A DNA stretch of 64,000 nucleotides, taken from Callipepla californica brunnescens. Lineage: Eukaryota > Chordata > Aves > Galliformes > Odontophoridae. The DNA is taken from assembly GCA_023055505.1 (NCBI GenBank), contig JALIRH010000042.1:3294335-3358334 (forward strand). The letters run 5' to 3'. Numbering within the stretch: position 1 is the stretch's first letter; each line of letters begins with the position of its first letter. The translations under genes were made by a program, and so were the position numbers. This document shows, piece by piece, positions 43,101 through 55,054 of the stretch. The notes beneath the pieces were generated by a model that saw only the letters and a program-made list of their open reading frames with translations, was not told the origin of the DNA and made no database searches.

Positions 43101-46100
43101 CTGCTCGCTGCTGGAGCTGACACCACGTATGTGCTGTCTGCCTCAAACACAAGGATGATGCTAATCTCTGCCTGCAATGCGCACACGCTGGTCAGCATAG
43201 GTGAAATACCATCCCACGACAGCAACCTGCTGCTGCACTTCCTCCAACAGAAGCCACGAGCACAGCAAGGATAATTCTGGCACCTTTTACCTTATGCAGA
43301 TGCAGTTCTAAAAGGCTCTGCTGATAACCCAGAGGACTAGCAGTGGAGCAAAGCAATAGATTCAACAAGTTGCAGAAGTGACAGTGATCTTCTTCCCACC
43401 CAAGGAATCCCTCCTGGCTGTCCACACGTTGCCTGCTCCCGACATCAGCAAAAGGAAACCTACATCACAAAGCACAGGGAACAGCATGGAGGTGGCCTAC
43501 CAGAGGCTCCTGAGAACAGGGATGAAGGACTCTTCAGTAGCACAAGGAGAGGGAAACGCCATTTAAAAACCAGACAGAGCTCTGACAAAGGCCAGATTGA
43601 ATGAAGACTAAATAAGAACTGACAAGCTGACATTTGAAAATGCAATTAGCTGCCTTGTAAAACCACCCTGGTATCTCATTGTTAATTATATGTTTGCTCA
43701 GCCTAAGAGGCAATACGTTTATTTAAGTTTCATTGTCAGGCTCTTCTGCTTTGACTGGTCCCTTCAACCAAGATCTGTCCTCCTCCCAACCCACTCTACC
43801 TCCTGAGTTATGGTGAGCCCATTTTCCACAGAAGGACTGTGTTATTCTGCATTGCATAACTGCTGTTATAAACATGATTTCTGGGAGACATCTAAGGGAG
43901 TATGTTAATTCTCAAGCTAGGAGCAACTAGATGCCAAGGAGAGAGCTGAGGATGAATTAGGTTCCCACGTACGCAGTTCCAGGAAAGTGCCATGCTTCCC
44001 TAGGTCCCAAACACTGCATCAAATTCAGCTAACCTCCTCCTGCAATCAGAGAACTATTTATTCTTACCCAAGCCCCCGACTCCTCTCTTAATTGAGATAA
44101 AGTTGCCTTTTAAACACATTAGTGTGGGTCACAGGCCAGGGCCATTTTAAGGACACGAGCATAAATCATATTTGTTTGTCCTGCAGAGCAAGCTAAGAGG
44201 AAGAAGCATTACAGCTGAGCAAACACAGGATCTCCTGGGTACAGAGCCTGCCAGGAACATTTAGAAAGCAGAGTTTCCCCATCTTATCTCCTGGCACTCA
44301 CAGGAACCAGTCCCACCTCCGTCTGAAAACCAAGATACTGTAGAAAGGTTGATCTATTTGGAGAGAAAGGTTAGAGCAGTAAGACAGATCAGGAAACAGC
44401 AGAACATCAGATGGAGCATTAAAGAGGAGCCCGCTATACGGGGCTCATGCCAGATTAGCTTCACAGCTGTCACTGTGGTCAGGAGATTTCAGACGAGGTC
44501 AATCAGAATACATAGCCATGTACTCAGCTGCTGATGTGGCTGGAAAATAAAACTCTGTTGGCCTTGGCATCTGGGTACCAGTCCTGTCAATGAGAGATGT
44601 CAGCCTGCGGTATGTAACACAATGCTTTGGAGGACACTTTATACTGCACACAAGTTTGTCTTGTAATAAGCACAGCCCGTGTGTTTTGCATCAACTAATA
44701 CACACATGGATTAATCCAGCTTTGCTGGGCATAAAGGAGGGACTCCTGTTTTAACAGAAAGTGCAGCCTTGGCTATTTGATGTTCAAATCCAAATTTACT
44801 AGATGGAAGAAGGAAATAGGATTATCAATTTGTTAAGCAGATTGATTTGATACAGCTTTCCAGAGACTGTTCTCCAAGCACACTCCCAGGAACACTGCAG
44901 AGGGCATCAAATCCCACCTAGCCACACAGCTCTGAATCCACAACGGGAGAAGCAAAAATAAGCTGAGACTTCACTTCCCAGACACTCGGCAAGACTTGCA
45001 ATTCAACTGCAAACAGATTGCTCAAAGTGACTGCACCAAAGCGTGGTCCAGGGGCATGGCAGATGTGTCATGAAAGCACCCGAGGAGCTTCACGGGTCCC
45101 ATGCATGCTGTCACACACGTGGCTACAAAGGCTCACTTCTCTCATCCTTCTCTCTCTCCCACTTTGCCTGCACACATCTGTGAACACGTCACAGGGATTC
45201 TAACAGAAGCCAATGAGCTTGCAACAAGCAGTCTTTGTTGCCGGGTCTGTTAGGAATCTGAAAGCAAGATTTCACGAATCCTGACACCATTTAAGTGACA
45301 GCAAGAAAGAGAGCTTTTTCTATGCCCTTAACTCAATAAGGGGACAGCTCAGCATACAGATGTGTCTTTATCAAGTGCTGAGCCATGCTGTGCTGTTAGG
45401 CATATTAGTGACTCTTCCAGCTATCACAAACAGGGCTGTGTAATTAAATGCAAGGCAGCTGGTGGTACCATACCCTACTGTGGAATGGTTAAGAGCTCGC
45501 AGAACAAGATTCAGGCTGACTCCAAGTACTAATCATCTAAATTGCTCCAGGAACAGTGACATTTTCACCATTTGTACATCAGAGCACAGGCAGCTCCTCA
45601 TTAACCGAGCTGGTTCCAAGCGTGGGTCAAGAATCAGGGATGGTCTTCACCTCTTCAGTTTGTTGTGCAAGAAGGGAGAGCTGTAATTTCTCTCTTCTTT
45701 CCCTCATCCTGCCCCAGGCAATGTAAATATCCAATAGAGCTTCTTCACAGTCCTATGGGGAACAGCAGTCAGCCTAGGTATGTAAAAAGTGCACAGTGAT
45801 GAAAAGATGAAGGGGTCTGTTCTGCTTCTCAGTGGTGAAAACCCTCAAGGCAAAGGATCACTAAACAATTCTGTTCGGATAGGACTATGGCAGGTCACCT
45901 AATTCAACTGTCTGTCGAAAGGGATGGCAGCTGTAAGGTCAGACCAAGCTGCTCAGCACTTTATCCACACAGATCTCCTGTTATTCCTTCTCCTTGCCAT
46001 GCATGGAAAGGAGTGATGGAGCATCACCGGGTGCAGATCTTCCCACGTTGTCCCACAGCTGGTTTGTTGACTTCACTTGAATATATCAACACCTGAAGAG

Positions 46101-49100
46101 TTATTCACTTACTGCCAAATGATTTGTTATCTCAGGGTGCTTTCTCCAAGAAAAGATCAAATCTTTCCTTTTCCCCTCACTTCCTTCCAATTCCTTTTCC
46201 CCTCACCATTTTTGTTCTTCCTTGTTAATCCTACATCATCATTATTTAATCACATTTCCTCATTAAAGTTATGGGAAACAGGCACTCTCCAGGGCTCATA
46301 GCATCATCTACGGCTTTGTTCATCTCCAGTAAGTATTTATATGTTAAGTGGAATTAAAAATCTCGAAGAGCAGGGAGCATATGTCGTACATGTGCACCCA
46401 AACATGGACAACATCAGCACACCAAGCAAATTAGAAGGAGCATTCACATGCTTATTCAAGAGCAATGCTTTCTGAGTAATGCCTAGAAAAGGAAAGCTGC
46501 TTTTCCTGCTTAAGGAGCAACTACTTAATACAAAGGAAAGACATGAGCGATGGGTTAGTGCCTCAGGTAATCTTCCTCAGTTTCAGGGGCCCCGCATTCT
46601 CTTCTTAACTTGGAGCTATTTGAGGTCACTAGGAAAAAAAGTAAATGTCTCATAGCAGAAAGGAGATTTCACAACGTATTTGCAGATTCAAGAAGCATCC
46701 TATCCATCTCACAGTGAACACTACAATTGCCAGCCCTGCCCATCTGTGCCAGGGCATTTCAGGACGAATAGAATATGCAGGTTGACAGTGAGACAATATC
46801 ATGCTTGCTGTGACTTTGAAAGTCTGTAGGAGCCCATCACTCCCCATGTTGGAAGCCCGCAAAACCTACTGTCATAGAGGCATAACATAGGAGGAAACCT
46901 GCCAGGAATTAAAATAAACCTCCAGGGCTAAGCATCTTGCACCTAGCCTCTGGGTTACGTTCCTTGTAATGTTGGCATCATTAAGTCGCAGAGTTTGCTT
47001 CCAAAGGTGGGTGAGCATCATCAAGGACAGACAATGCCAAGTGTTTATCAGCTGTACCTACATTAGGCTTTGAACATGTGATTAGTTGTTGCCTGGAACA
47101 AGGATCAGCAGTGCCAGCTGGAGCAGGGCTGGCATGAGGTGAGACCATTCTGGACTGCATGGGTTTTCATGCATGAAGCTGGCAAAGCCTCAAATACCAC
47201 TGCAGACACCAAGATGCCCAGCATTGCACTAGGTTGCGCCCTGACTCCTCAAAGCACCATCTTTATAGTGGTGATATTTCTGTCAGAATTAAGCAGCCTT
47301 TGTGTTGAACTTCACTGAGTAAAAGAGATGGAGCAATGCCAGCTTCCAGATGCTGTTCTTTGAAGGGAGATCTCCATTCCCTGCTCCTGAGGCCTGCATC
47401 CTGCCCTTTGTCCAGCTCTGCCTGCCGTCAGGGTAAGATGCTTTGCTCTCTGTGCCCTTGGGCTGGTCTCTAAACCACATTTCCAAAACACAGTGAGTAA
47501 AAGGAGCCAGTGATTATCAGCATCAAGAGGATGGGATGAAGTCCAAAGGATGGGGAGCACTAAAAGAGACAAAGTGAAGATGTATCCCTGCATATTATCC
47601 TCAGGAACTTGTACCTGCTTTAGCCATGTAAAACCATATCTGTTTATTTGGTTGCTAATGCTTTGCTGCCTATCTTAGTGACTGGGAATTGTGATCCCTA
47701 TAAGCAGGGCTGAGGGCTAAATCCTCCTCTATTCTAATCCATAACAACACAGCAAGGTCTCTTTCAGCTCCGGATTTAATAAATAAATAAAAAGAGGAGG
47801 GGGATTATTTAGCCCTGACAACAACTTCAAGCGTGTTCCCTCTGAGCTGTGTCTCTAGAATTATGTAACAACCACCCTGTGCAGCAGAGGTAAAAGCAAA
47901 AATGAAGATGCGACCTGCTCCGGCAGACAGGGCGGGGAAGAGCAGAAGTCACCCAACAATATTTAAAATAAAGAGAATGCTTTCTGAAAGGAGTTACCCA
48001 GAGGGCAGGGAGGCAAGCCAGACCTCTCTGACAAGATTTGCCAGAGCCTTTCGAAAACTGTAACTGAACGCAACGCACGGTTTGGGCTGCCTGTTCAGTT
48101 TTAAGGCACGGGGGAATATTTTGATGAAGGCAAACTAAACCCAAAGAAGAACCAAGAATCTTAGGGGAAGTACCAGAGCTTATTTTTCCATCTTGTTTTA
48201 TTTTTTAAGGCCTCCTCACATGCTGTTTCTATTCAAATGCCAGTGAAAATGTTTTCTGTATATAGTTTGGGTAGATTCTGTGTAATGGATTGAGATCCTC
48301 AGGTTTCCTTGCATTCTGATTTCAATTGAGCAAGCAAACCTCCACAGCTGCACCAATCCAGGCAGTTCCAGAGAACACTGAAGCCCTATAGCAATGCAGC
48401 AGTGGAGCTCTGCCTCTCTGTTTGAGTTTATCTACTTAGAAGGTTAAGTGCTGATGAGTCTTGATACCGTAATGCTGCAAAGACAACTGAATTGAACCAA
48501 CAAGTCAACATGCACGCACTGCTTCAGTCCCAACCAGTCCTGCAGCCTCACTGCTTCATGTCAGAACCACAGCAGCATCCTGGGAATACAGCTGTTTAAT
48601 TTTCCCAGGTATCTCTAACCAGCTCAGATGCAAACCCTTCACATCTGTGGGCTCCTGCCTCACCAGAGTACATCCAGACCAAGACAGAGCCACAGCACTG
48701 TGAAGTTCTGCATAATCTGTGCAAAACCTAGGTGGTCTCTGTGTCTACAAGCTCTTCAATTTGTCAAATCTGTGTTTTGACATCAAGACACCCTCCAACT
48801 ACCACGTTTCTACTAAATGGGGTTAAAGAGATGGAAGGAAAGGAGCCAAGGTGCTTGGGGTGTATGAATAATTCACTCAGCAAGCTTGTCCCAAGGACAC
48901 GAGGTCACCCAGCCAGGTCAAAACCAGAGCAATGGAAGCAAGGATTGTTTCTGTGGAAAGTTAGGACTACCTTTCCCATCTGTTAACTATTCTCCATCAG
49001 CATCTCCTACGTTCCTGCTTCCTCAGTCCTCTCTTCCTTCCCTCTTGATCCCAGGCTCCTTCACACGGCATTAGTGGAGCACAACCATGGGCTTTGCTCA

Positions 49101-51137
49101 CCCAGCATCCTTGCAGCATCTCAGGCAGCCAGCAGGAGCACAGGCACGAAGGATTAGGCCTTGTTTCTCGCTCTCATATTAAAGCTACACGACCATCTTT
49201 AAAGCCCTGTGCGCTGCAGAGAGCCTTCATAGTGGCACGTTGCCAGCAGCAGCACTGATTATGCACGAGACCCACAAACATAAAGACAATTAGATCACAG
49301 CTAGGCAAATAATTCATTATGAATTAATGCCATTTAAGGGCTCGGGACGTCTTCCATTTAATCATTAGCTGTGAGACAAAATGACTGGGTTGACTGGCTC
49401 AGTTTGAAGCAGATCCCAAGCCACAACCAAGGCAACGAAACACCGTGGCTTCAGTAACCTCTGGAGCATCTTGCTGGATGATTTTGGAGCTTTGCTGATC
49501 CTATTGCCTGCACTATCACACAGAGTTAGCTCAAGCGAGACCAAGGCAGCCCCCAACCTCAACCCTGGCCAAACACAGTCCATTTTCAAACTTAACAAGT
49601 TGAGCCCATCCTCTGTCAGCTGAGAAGACCGCCATGCATTATTTATGTTGCACTCATGTTACAGCCACACACACAAAAAAAAGGGAAGTCAGCAAAGGCC
49701 CAGCCTGAAGCCCTTTAATAAAACCAAAGCGATGCTGAATTCGTGTAGTTATCCTTCAGGACAGGCCACGCAAAGAAGTTGGCTGGGAACAAAGCAGCCA
49801 CGCTGACAATCACTTTAGCCAAAGGATGAACATTTTACAGATACGTGATCACCCATAAAGGAGTCGGTGCCTTCATCAAAGTCACCAGATTCTTGCTTTT
49901 GTCCTGAGCATCTGATAGGAGCGCCCTGGAAACGCTGACACTGCCACAGCATCCATCTTAAACCAGGCAGGCATCAGGGCCGGGTTTCAGTATTCCCGTT
50001 TCTCTGCAGTGTGTGCATCCCTCCAGCATTCCCTACTGCCTCTCGAAAAGGCAGACAAACATCCCCGCCTGAATTTCACAAACGCTCAATAGCCCACACG
50101 CTATCCCAAGGAGCCGACCTTGAAAACCGTCTCAAAGACAGCATTCAAAAGAAGAAAGAAAAACCAACCCGGGCAACAAGCCCCACGTGCCTTCCCCGGT
50201 TCCACAAGGGAGAGGAGCTCCCTCCATCCCACCTTAACCCACATAATTCCCCCCAAGTCCCAATTTGAGGGCTCAGCAAGATGCAGGCGTGCATTTTCCC
50301 TGCTCCCTGCTGCCTGAGGAGCAGCTGAAGGCACATCAGAGGGCATCACTCTTCTCTCAAGGCGGGCAGTACCTCTCTTTCAGGCCCACGGGACTCCCAC
50401 CTCAGCCACAAAAGACGCAGGAGAGTTTTCTTCAGCCTCTGCGGATCATTGCCGAGCATCTCCCGGAGATGGGGAACAGCTGAACCGCCCGTACAGCCGG
50501 AGTACAAATGATTCAGCACTTTCCCCACCTCCAGAAGCCTGATCGATAGCAGCGAGCCCTTCTGCAGGCTCAGCCAGAGCATGCGGATCCGTAGCACAGC
50601 ATCACCAGCGATGCTACTGCAGCATCACGGCCCAGGTGCTGTCGGAGAGGCCTCTCCAGTAGGGCCAGAGGATGGGTTTTACCGGCCCTGGGCGTTTCAG
50701 AAAGAAGACGCTATTTGCAGCCCTAAAAATATAGAGGGGGGTGGGAAGGGGGCAGGGAGAAGCTACCCCAGGAGATTTGGGGGCTGAAACGTGCTCCGTC
50801 ACACCGTGCTTCCTACCCTATCCCCCCGTGCTGACACATCAGCGTATTATCGTTCACACAGACGCGGTGTCGTGACGTAAGAACAAAAAACCCCATCACA
50901 TGCCCGAGCCCTGCACCCCATCCCCTCCCCCCCAAACACGCAGCTCTGGCCCCATTTCCGAGAGAGGGAAAAAAATAATAATACATAAAATGGGATGGGG
51001 AAAACCCACAAGGCAACTAGGTCCCAGATCTGTGGGGGGGAAGGGATGCGGGAGTAAAGCAGTCCCAAAGCTCCGGCTGTGTTCCTGGGGTACCGCATCC
51101 CTCCCTCCCTCCCCTCCCCCCCCCCAGCCCCGCTTAC

Positions 51138-51245
51138 CCACACCGGAGTGCCGGGATCGCCGCAGCCGGGGATCGCCGCGCCGCACTGCGCGCTCCCGGG
51201 CGGGCGAGCGCGCCCCCGAGGAGGAGGAGGAGGCAGGGAGAGAGG
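51138..51245 (-). other. NFASC: Candidate non-coding first exon of NFASC (5' UTR)
   Basis: On the minus strand a strong donor (TGTGG then GTAAGCG) at 51132-51137 ends a very GC-rich stretch lying inside a CpG island. The exon would splice to the ATG-bearing exon at 24312-24476, whose own 5' end is a clear acceptor and not a transcription start. The left boundary is the donor. The right boundary is only a guess, set about 25-30 nt downstream (minus sense) of an AT-rich TTAATAAA at 51272-51279. No coding potential is claimed. Other 5' exons further upstream or within the intron could exist. This is an inference from splice-site and CpG context, not from homology. Confidence 0.45.
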
Positions 51246-51327
51246 GAGGAGAAGAAAAAGCAGGGGAGGGATTTATTAACGATGCCGTTAATTAGCACCT
51301 GCAGCCCTCCCCGCGTTGGCTCAGCCC

Positions 51328-51400
51328 CCGGATCTCCCCACAAACACGAACCGGGTTTACCGACCGGGATCTCCCCACAAACACGAACCGGGTTTACCGA
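51328..51400. repeat. Two-copy tandem repeat, unit about 37 bases
   Basis: The block GATCTCCCCACAAACACGAA plus CCGGGTTTACCGA occurs twice head to tail (51328-51363 and 51364-51400). The copies are almost identical, differing by one G. It lies within or at the edge of the CpG island, upstream (gene sense) of the proposed first exon. Confidence 0.95.
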
Positions 51401-52614
51401 CCTGGTCCACGTTCTGAAGCCCGCTTTCTTCAGGGAAGAAAGGTTTCCGAGCTCGAGGAGTCACTGAGATGCGTCCTTCCCTGTCCCGCACGGAGTGATG
51501 GTGCTCAGGAGCATCCCAGCTTGGCACGGGGCAGGGCGTCAGCTGGTGGCAATCTACAGCCGGGATCTGTGCCTCGACTTGCCCCAGCAGAGGCTCCTGG
51601 TAACGGCACAGCCATCATTTCAGTCATTTGGTTATCAGAAATGTCAGGTTAATTAACCCCCCCCTCCCCATCAATGATACGTTCACAGTGGGACCTGCCA
51701 CTTCCATGAAAAACTTTGCCCAGAAAGGTGTATTTGCCACCCCATAAACATCAGTGAAGAAATCATCCTCTTGGAGGTTGTGTGTGCGTCCCACAGGGTC
51801 TATAGGACCCCCATGGGGGTGCAGCTCTTCCAGGGGACCTGGAAAATTCGCTGTGGGCTGCAGTTTCTCTAATGAGTGGTAGGTACAGTCAGAGAGCAGG
51901 GGCTGCAGGAGAGCAGTGGCCCAGCTGATACAAATTAAGATTAATCCACGAGGAATAGCTGAGTCTGCTCAGCACAGCTGCTGGGTGGAAAGGGAGACGA
52001 AATCAAACCATACAGCAGAGCAAAGAGGGCTTGCAAGGTGGGGACGTTTTACTGACAATGTCACCGAGATTCTGGCTTACCTCCTTTAGCAAGGAGCTGC
52101 TCAGCACCTTTGGAAACCTCAGATTTCAACACACTGCGCTATTTCTGCAAGGATCCCATTGTGCAGCTCTATTTAGGGCAGGAAAATGTAAAGTCATTCT
52201 TCAAGAGTTGCCTCCAACCGTGCCGAGTGCCTCTCCAAAATGCTGATTACCGTCAACTCCAGAGGAATTTGAGGGCATGTTGTACCTCACAAGAGCTGCT
52301 CAGTGCCTTACAAAGTGCACCTCTCCTTGTTCTTACAAGCACCTCTCCCATTCTGCCAGCGGTGCTGGTTGCAAAGCAGCCCTGCTGTGAAGGAACTGAG
52401 ATAGCCTTTCTTGCTTTTGGAAGCCTCTCTGCAGAGGATTTGTAGAATCCTAGCTGGAAGAAAACACTACCTGCCCCCATCACAAACACTGATCTGCAAC
52501 GTGAAGCTTTGCTCTGTTTGGGATGAGAACAAAAATTGGTTTGCTCTTCTCTACGTCCGTTTCAGAAGTGCTGGAAGATACAGTGAGCTGAGCACCAATA
52601 AAAACCTCTTAATA

Positions 52615-52639
52615 CTGTGTGTGTGTGTGTGTGTGTGTG
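52615..52639. repeat. (GT)n microsatellite
   Basis: About 12 GT units followed by GCGCGTGGGGGG. Confidence 0.95.
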
Positions 52640-55005
52640 CGCGTGGGGGGAACAAAACTAAAAACCACCTCTTGATACGCATTTCTGTTGAGGAATAACC
52701 CATTTTGGTGCAGCAAGGATCAAAACGTTCAAGACAGATTGTTGCAAGCCATCAGCCCAATGGAAATTGTATCTTCCTCATACAAGGCTGTCGTGGCAGC
52801 TAGCAATTAAAGCTGGCATGAACCTTGGCCCATGTTCTCGATGTTTGCCAGGAAGAATTCGGTTGAATGAGGAGAGCATCCCATACCAACAGAGAGACGC
52901 ATATGTGCAGTGGTTATTGAGCCAGATCTCCCTGCAGGGCAGAGCCAGCCCCAGGAGGCAGCGACGTGGAGAGCACACTCCCTCCTCACCTCTGATTCCT
53001 TGCCAGATCCACTCCACATATCTGCCCTCACTCCAGAGCTCTTAGAGGGTCTCTCCCTTTCCTTATCCCTTGGGATCCTCTGTAATCAAATTAACAGGGT
53101 TAACCAGGAATGAGCAATGTGGAGAAACAAGTTCCTCTCCTCCAACCAATTTCTCTGAAGGACGTATCGATCAGCTTTAAAGCATTTGTGCTTGGCAAGA
53201 TGGATTCACGTGCACCCTGCTACGACACTCAGCCTTTCAGGAACAGCTGGTGATGGATGCACATCCCAGGCACTTCATTTTAATGGGACAGCAGCCCCTC
53301 CTGCCCCTAGGACATCAATCACCGTGCTGATACAGCCAGCCTGCGCTTCCCTAGGTGTAAACATAGGGGACAAAACCACAAAGAAATCCACTTGTGGCTC
53401 CCAAAGCATCTCTAAGGCATGGTCCAGTGGGTTTGACAAGTTACACAGCCAGGCTGGAGCTCTTCCTCCGAGGAGCTGCGGTTCGTTATGCAGTGCTGCC
53501 ATCTGCTGCTCTCAGCACAAAGGCGTTTTCCCCTTTAGGGAGATCGTTTTCAGCATCCACCCACTGCGCTCAGCCGTAGTGCCCCTGTCAGGTGGCTGCT
53601 GTAAATCTCGCCCAGTGCTCTCCTGCAAACGCCCTGGGAAAGTTCCGCAGATGGCACGTAGCATGGGAAGAGCAGCTACTTCTTTTTCATACGAAAGCTC
53701 ATTAAAAAAGATGAGCCTCTTGGCTCTGGGCATGAAACTCTTTGTGTGTGTCACAGGCACAGAAGAGAAGGAAAAGAATTGCAGTAAGGCAAGTTTAGTG
53801 GCTCCAGCAAAGGAGAAAAACAGCAAATCTGAGTTAAACCTCCAGGACCAGCTGGGTTTGGTTGTTGCAGAGTGCCATATGCACTGAGCAGATGTGCTTC
53901 TCTGGTCAGGCTTCAGCTCTATCCCACTGTTCCTCTAATACCCAAACTAGAAGAGTACCCCTCCTATTTCTCTCGTTTATTGTTAGGAGTCTGCTCAGCT
54001 GGAAAATAGGCCAGCTTGCCTGTGCTTACATTGCCTTGATTACTAATATGAACCAGCTGCCCCTTATGCAGTCATGTTGCTCTACCATAAAGCCTAAAAT
54101 GGTTTCCAGCACTCTCCAGAGGGCAATTTTAAAAGATCGTGCTTCCTGAAACACGTTTCTACAAGTATTTTAAGCTCTATCCATGCTCTCTACTTTTTAT
54201 TATGAAGAAGAATTTTCGCTGCTTTTGTTTTGTCTCGTTTGATTTAGGAATTGTTGGTTCAGAGCACATATACACAAGTATTCCTGCAGAAGTACTTGCC
54301 AGAACTTGGGAAAACCTGTCTGGGAGACCATCTTTAGCCTGAATTGAATTTCATGAACCTGTTCTACCACTAGATTGCAGCACAACACCAATTTCTGCTG
54401 CTGGCTCACTTGCTGGGTGGGAGAAAGGAGCAGACGCAGGAGCTTGCAGAACTGAAACATCTTGCCATCACTCAAGCAAAAATGTAGGTGAGAAATCCTA
54501 CAGAGAGTGAACCACAGCAAGGGAAACCACATAACCCACAAGAATGTCTCACACCCACTCTGTCGGGCTGGAAGCACATCCCATAGACGCAGCACTGTGT
54601 CATCTTACAGCCAGCTTGTTCAAGGCACTGTGCTGCCATAGAGGTGAATATCTCAAGCTCCAATGAAACTGGACCGTGGTTTTCTACTGAGTTTGCACAA
54701 ACATTTGGCAAACCTGAAACTTGGCTGCAAATCCTTCAGGAGGTGACCTAGAAGAAACTGCTGAACTGACAAAGACATCGTGGTTCTAGAGCCCCAGGGA
54801 CTGACAAGCAGTGGTGGCTGTCTTCAAACCTCTCTTCTGCAGCTCCCATTGCAGAAAGAAGCCAAGAGTACTGATCCATGCTCAGCACTCTGGAACATCA
54901 GCTAAGTCCTTAAGCTGGGATGAGTCTTATAGAGCTGAGCTTTAGGCTTTCAACTTGGACACGTTGGTCTCAAATTCCAGAGCTGAAGTTCTTTACTGCT
55001 GTGCC

Positions 55006-55054
55006 CCATCCATCCATCCATCCATCCATCCATCCATCCATCCATCCATCCATC
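55006..55054. repeat. (CCAT)n microsatellite, about 12 units
   Basis: The same tetranucleotide and phase as the array near 31.2 kb, in the 5' flank. Confidence 0.98.

Larger units (their letters stand above)
24477..51137 (-). other. Long first intron of NFASC (or 5' region)
   Basis: About 26.7 kb without a recognised coding exon. It contains CR1 tails near 24.8, 29.5, 33.9 and 40.1 kb, a (CCAT)n array at 31178-31255, an 18-base C run at 34246-34263 and a modest CpG-rich patch near 36.95-37.11 kb. Many short open frames are present on both strands, none with a recognised family. That this is a single intron depends on the first-exon assignment at 51.1 kb. Confidence 0.5.
51060..51410 (-). promoter_or_regulatory. 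NFASC: CpG-island promoter candidate for NFASC
   Basis: CpG density rises sharply here against a CpG-poor surrounding, with runs such as GCGCCGCACTGCGCGC near 51177-51192 and an Sp1-like GGGCGGG at 51198-51204. A purine-rich (GGA)n tract at about 51219-51260 is pyrimidine-rich in gene sense. It is followed upstream by an AT-rich TTAATAAA (51272-51279, minus sense) that could act as a weak TATA element. The island lies at the far 5' side of the recognised coding exons and contains a good minus-strand splice donor, which supports a promoter for the minus-strand gene. A divergent plus-strand transcript cannot be excluded. Confidence 0.55.

Noticed and set aside
52088..52105. RE1/NRSF-like TCAGCACCTTTGGAAACC
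   Set aside because: The half-site spacing is off and the right half lacks GGACAG; not supported as a REST site.
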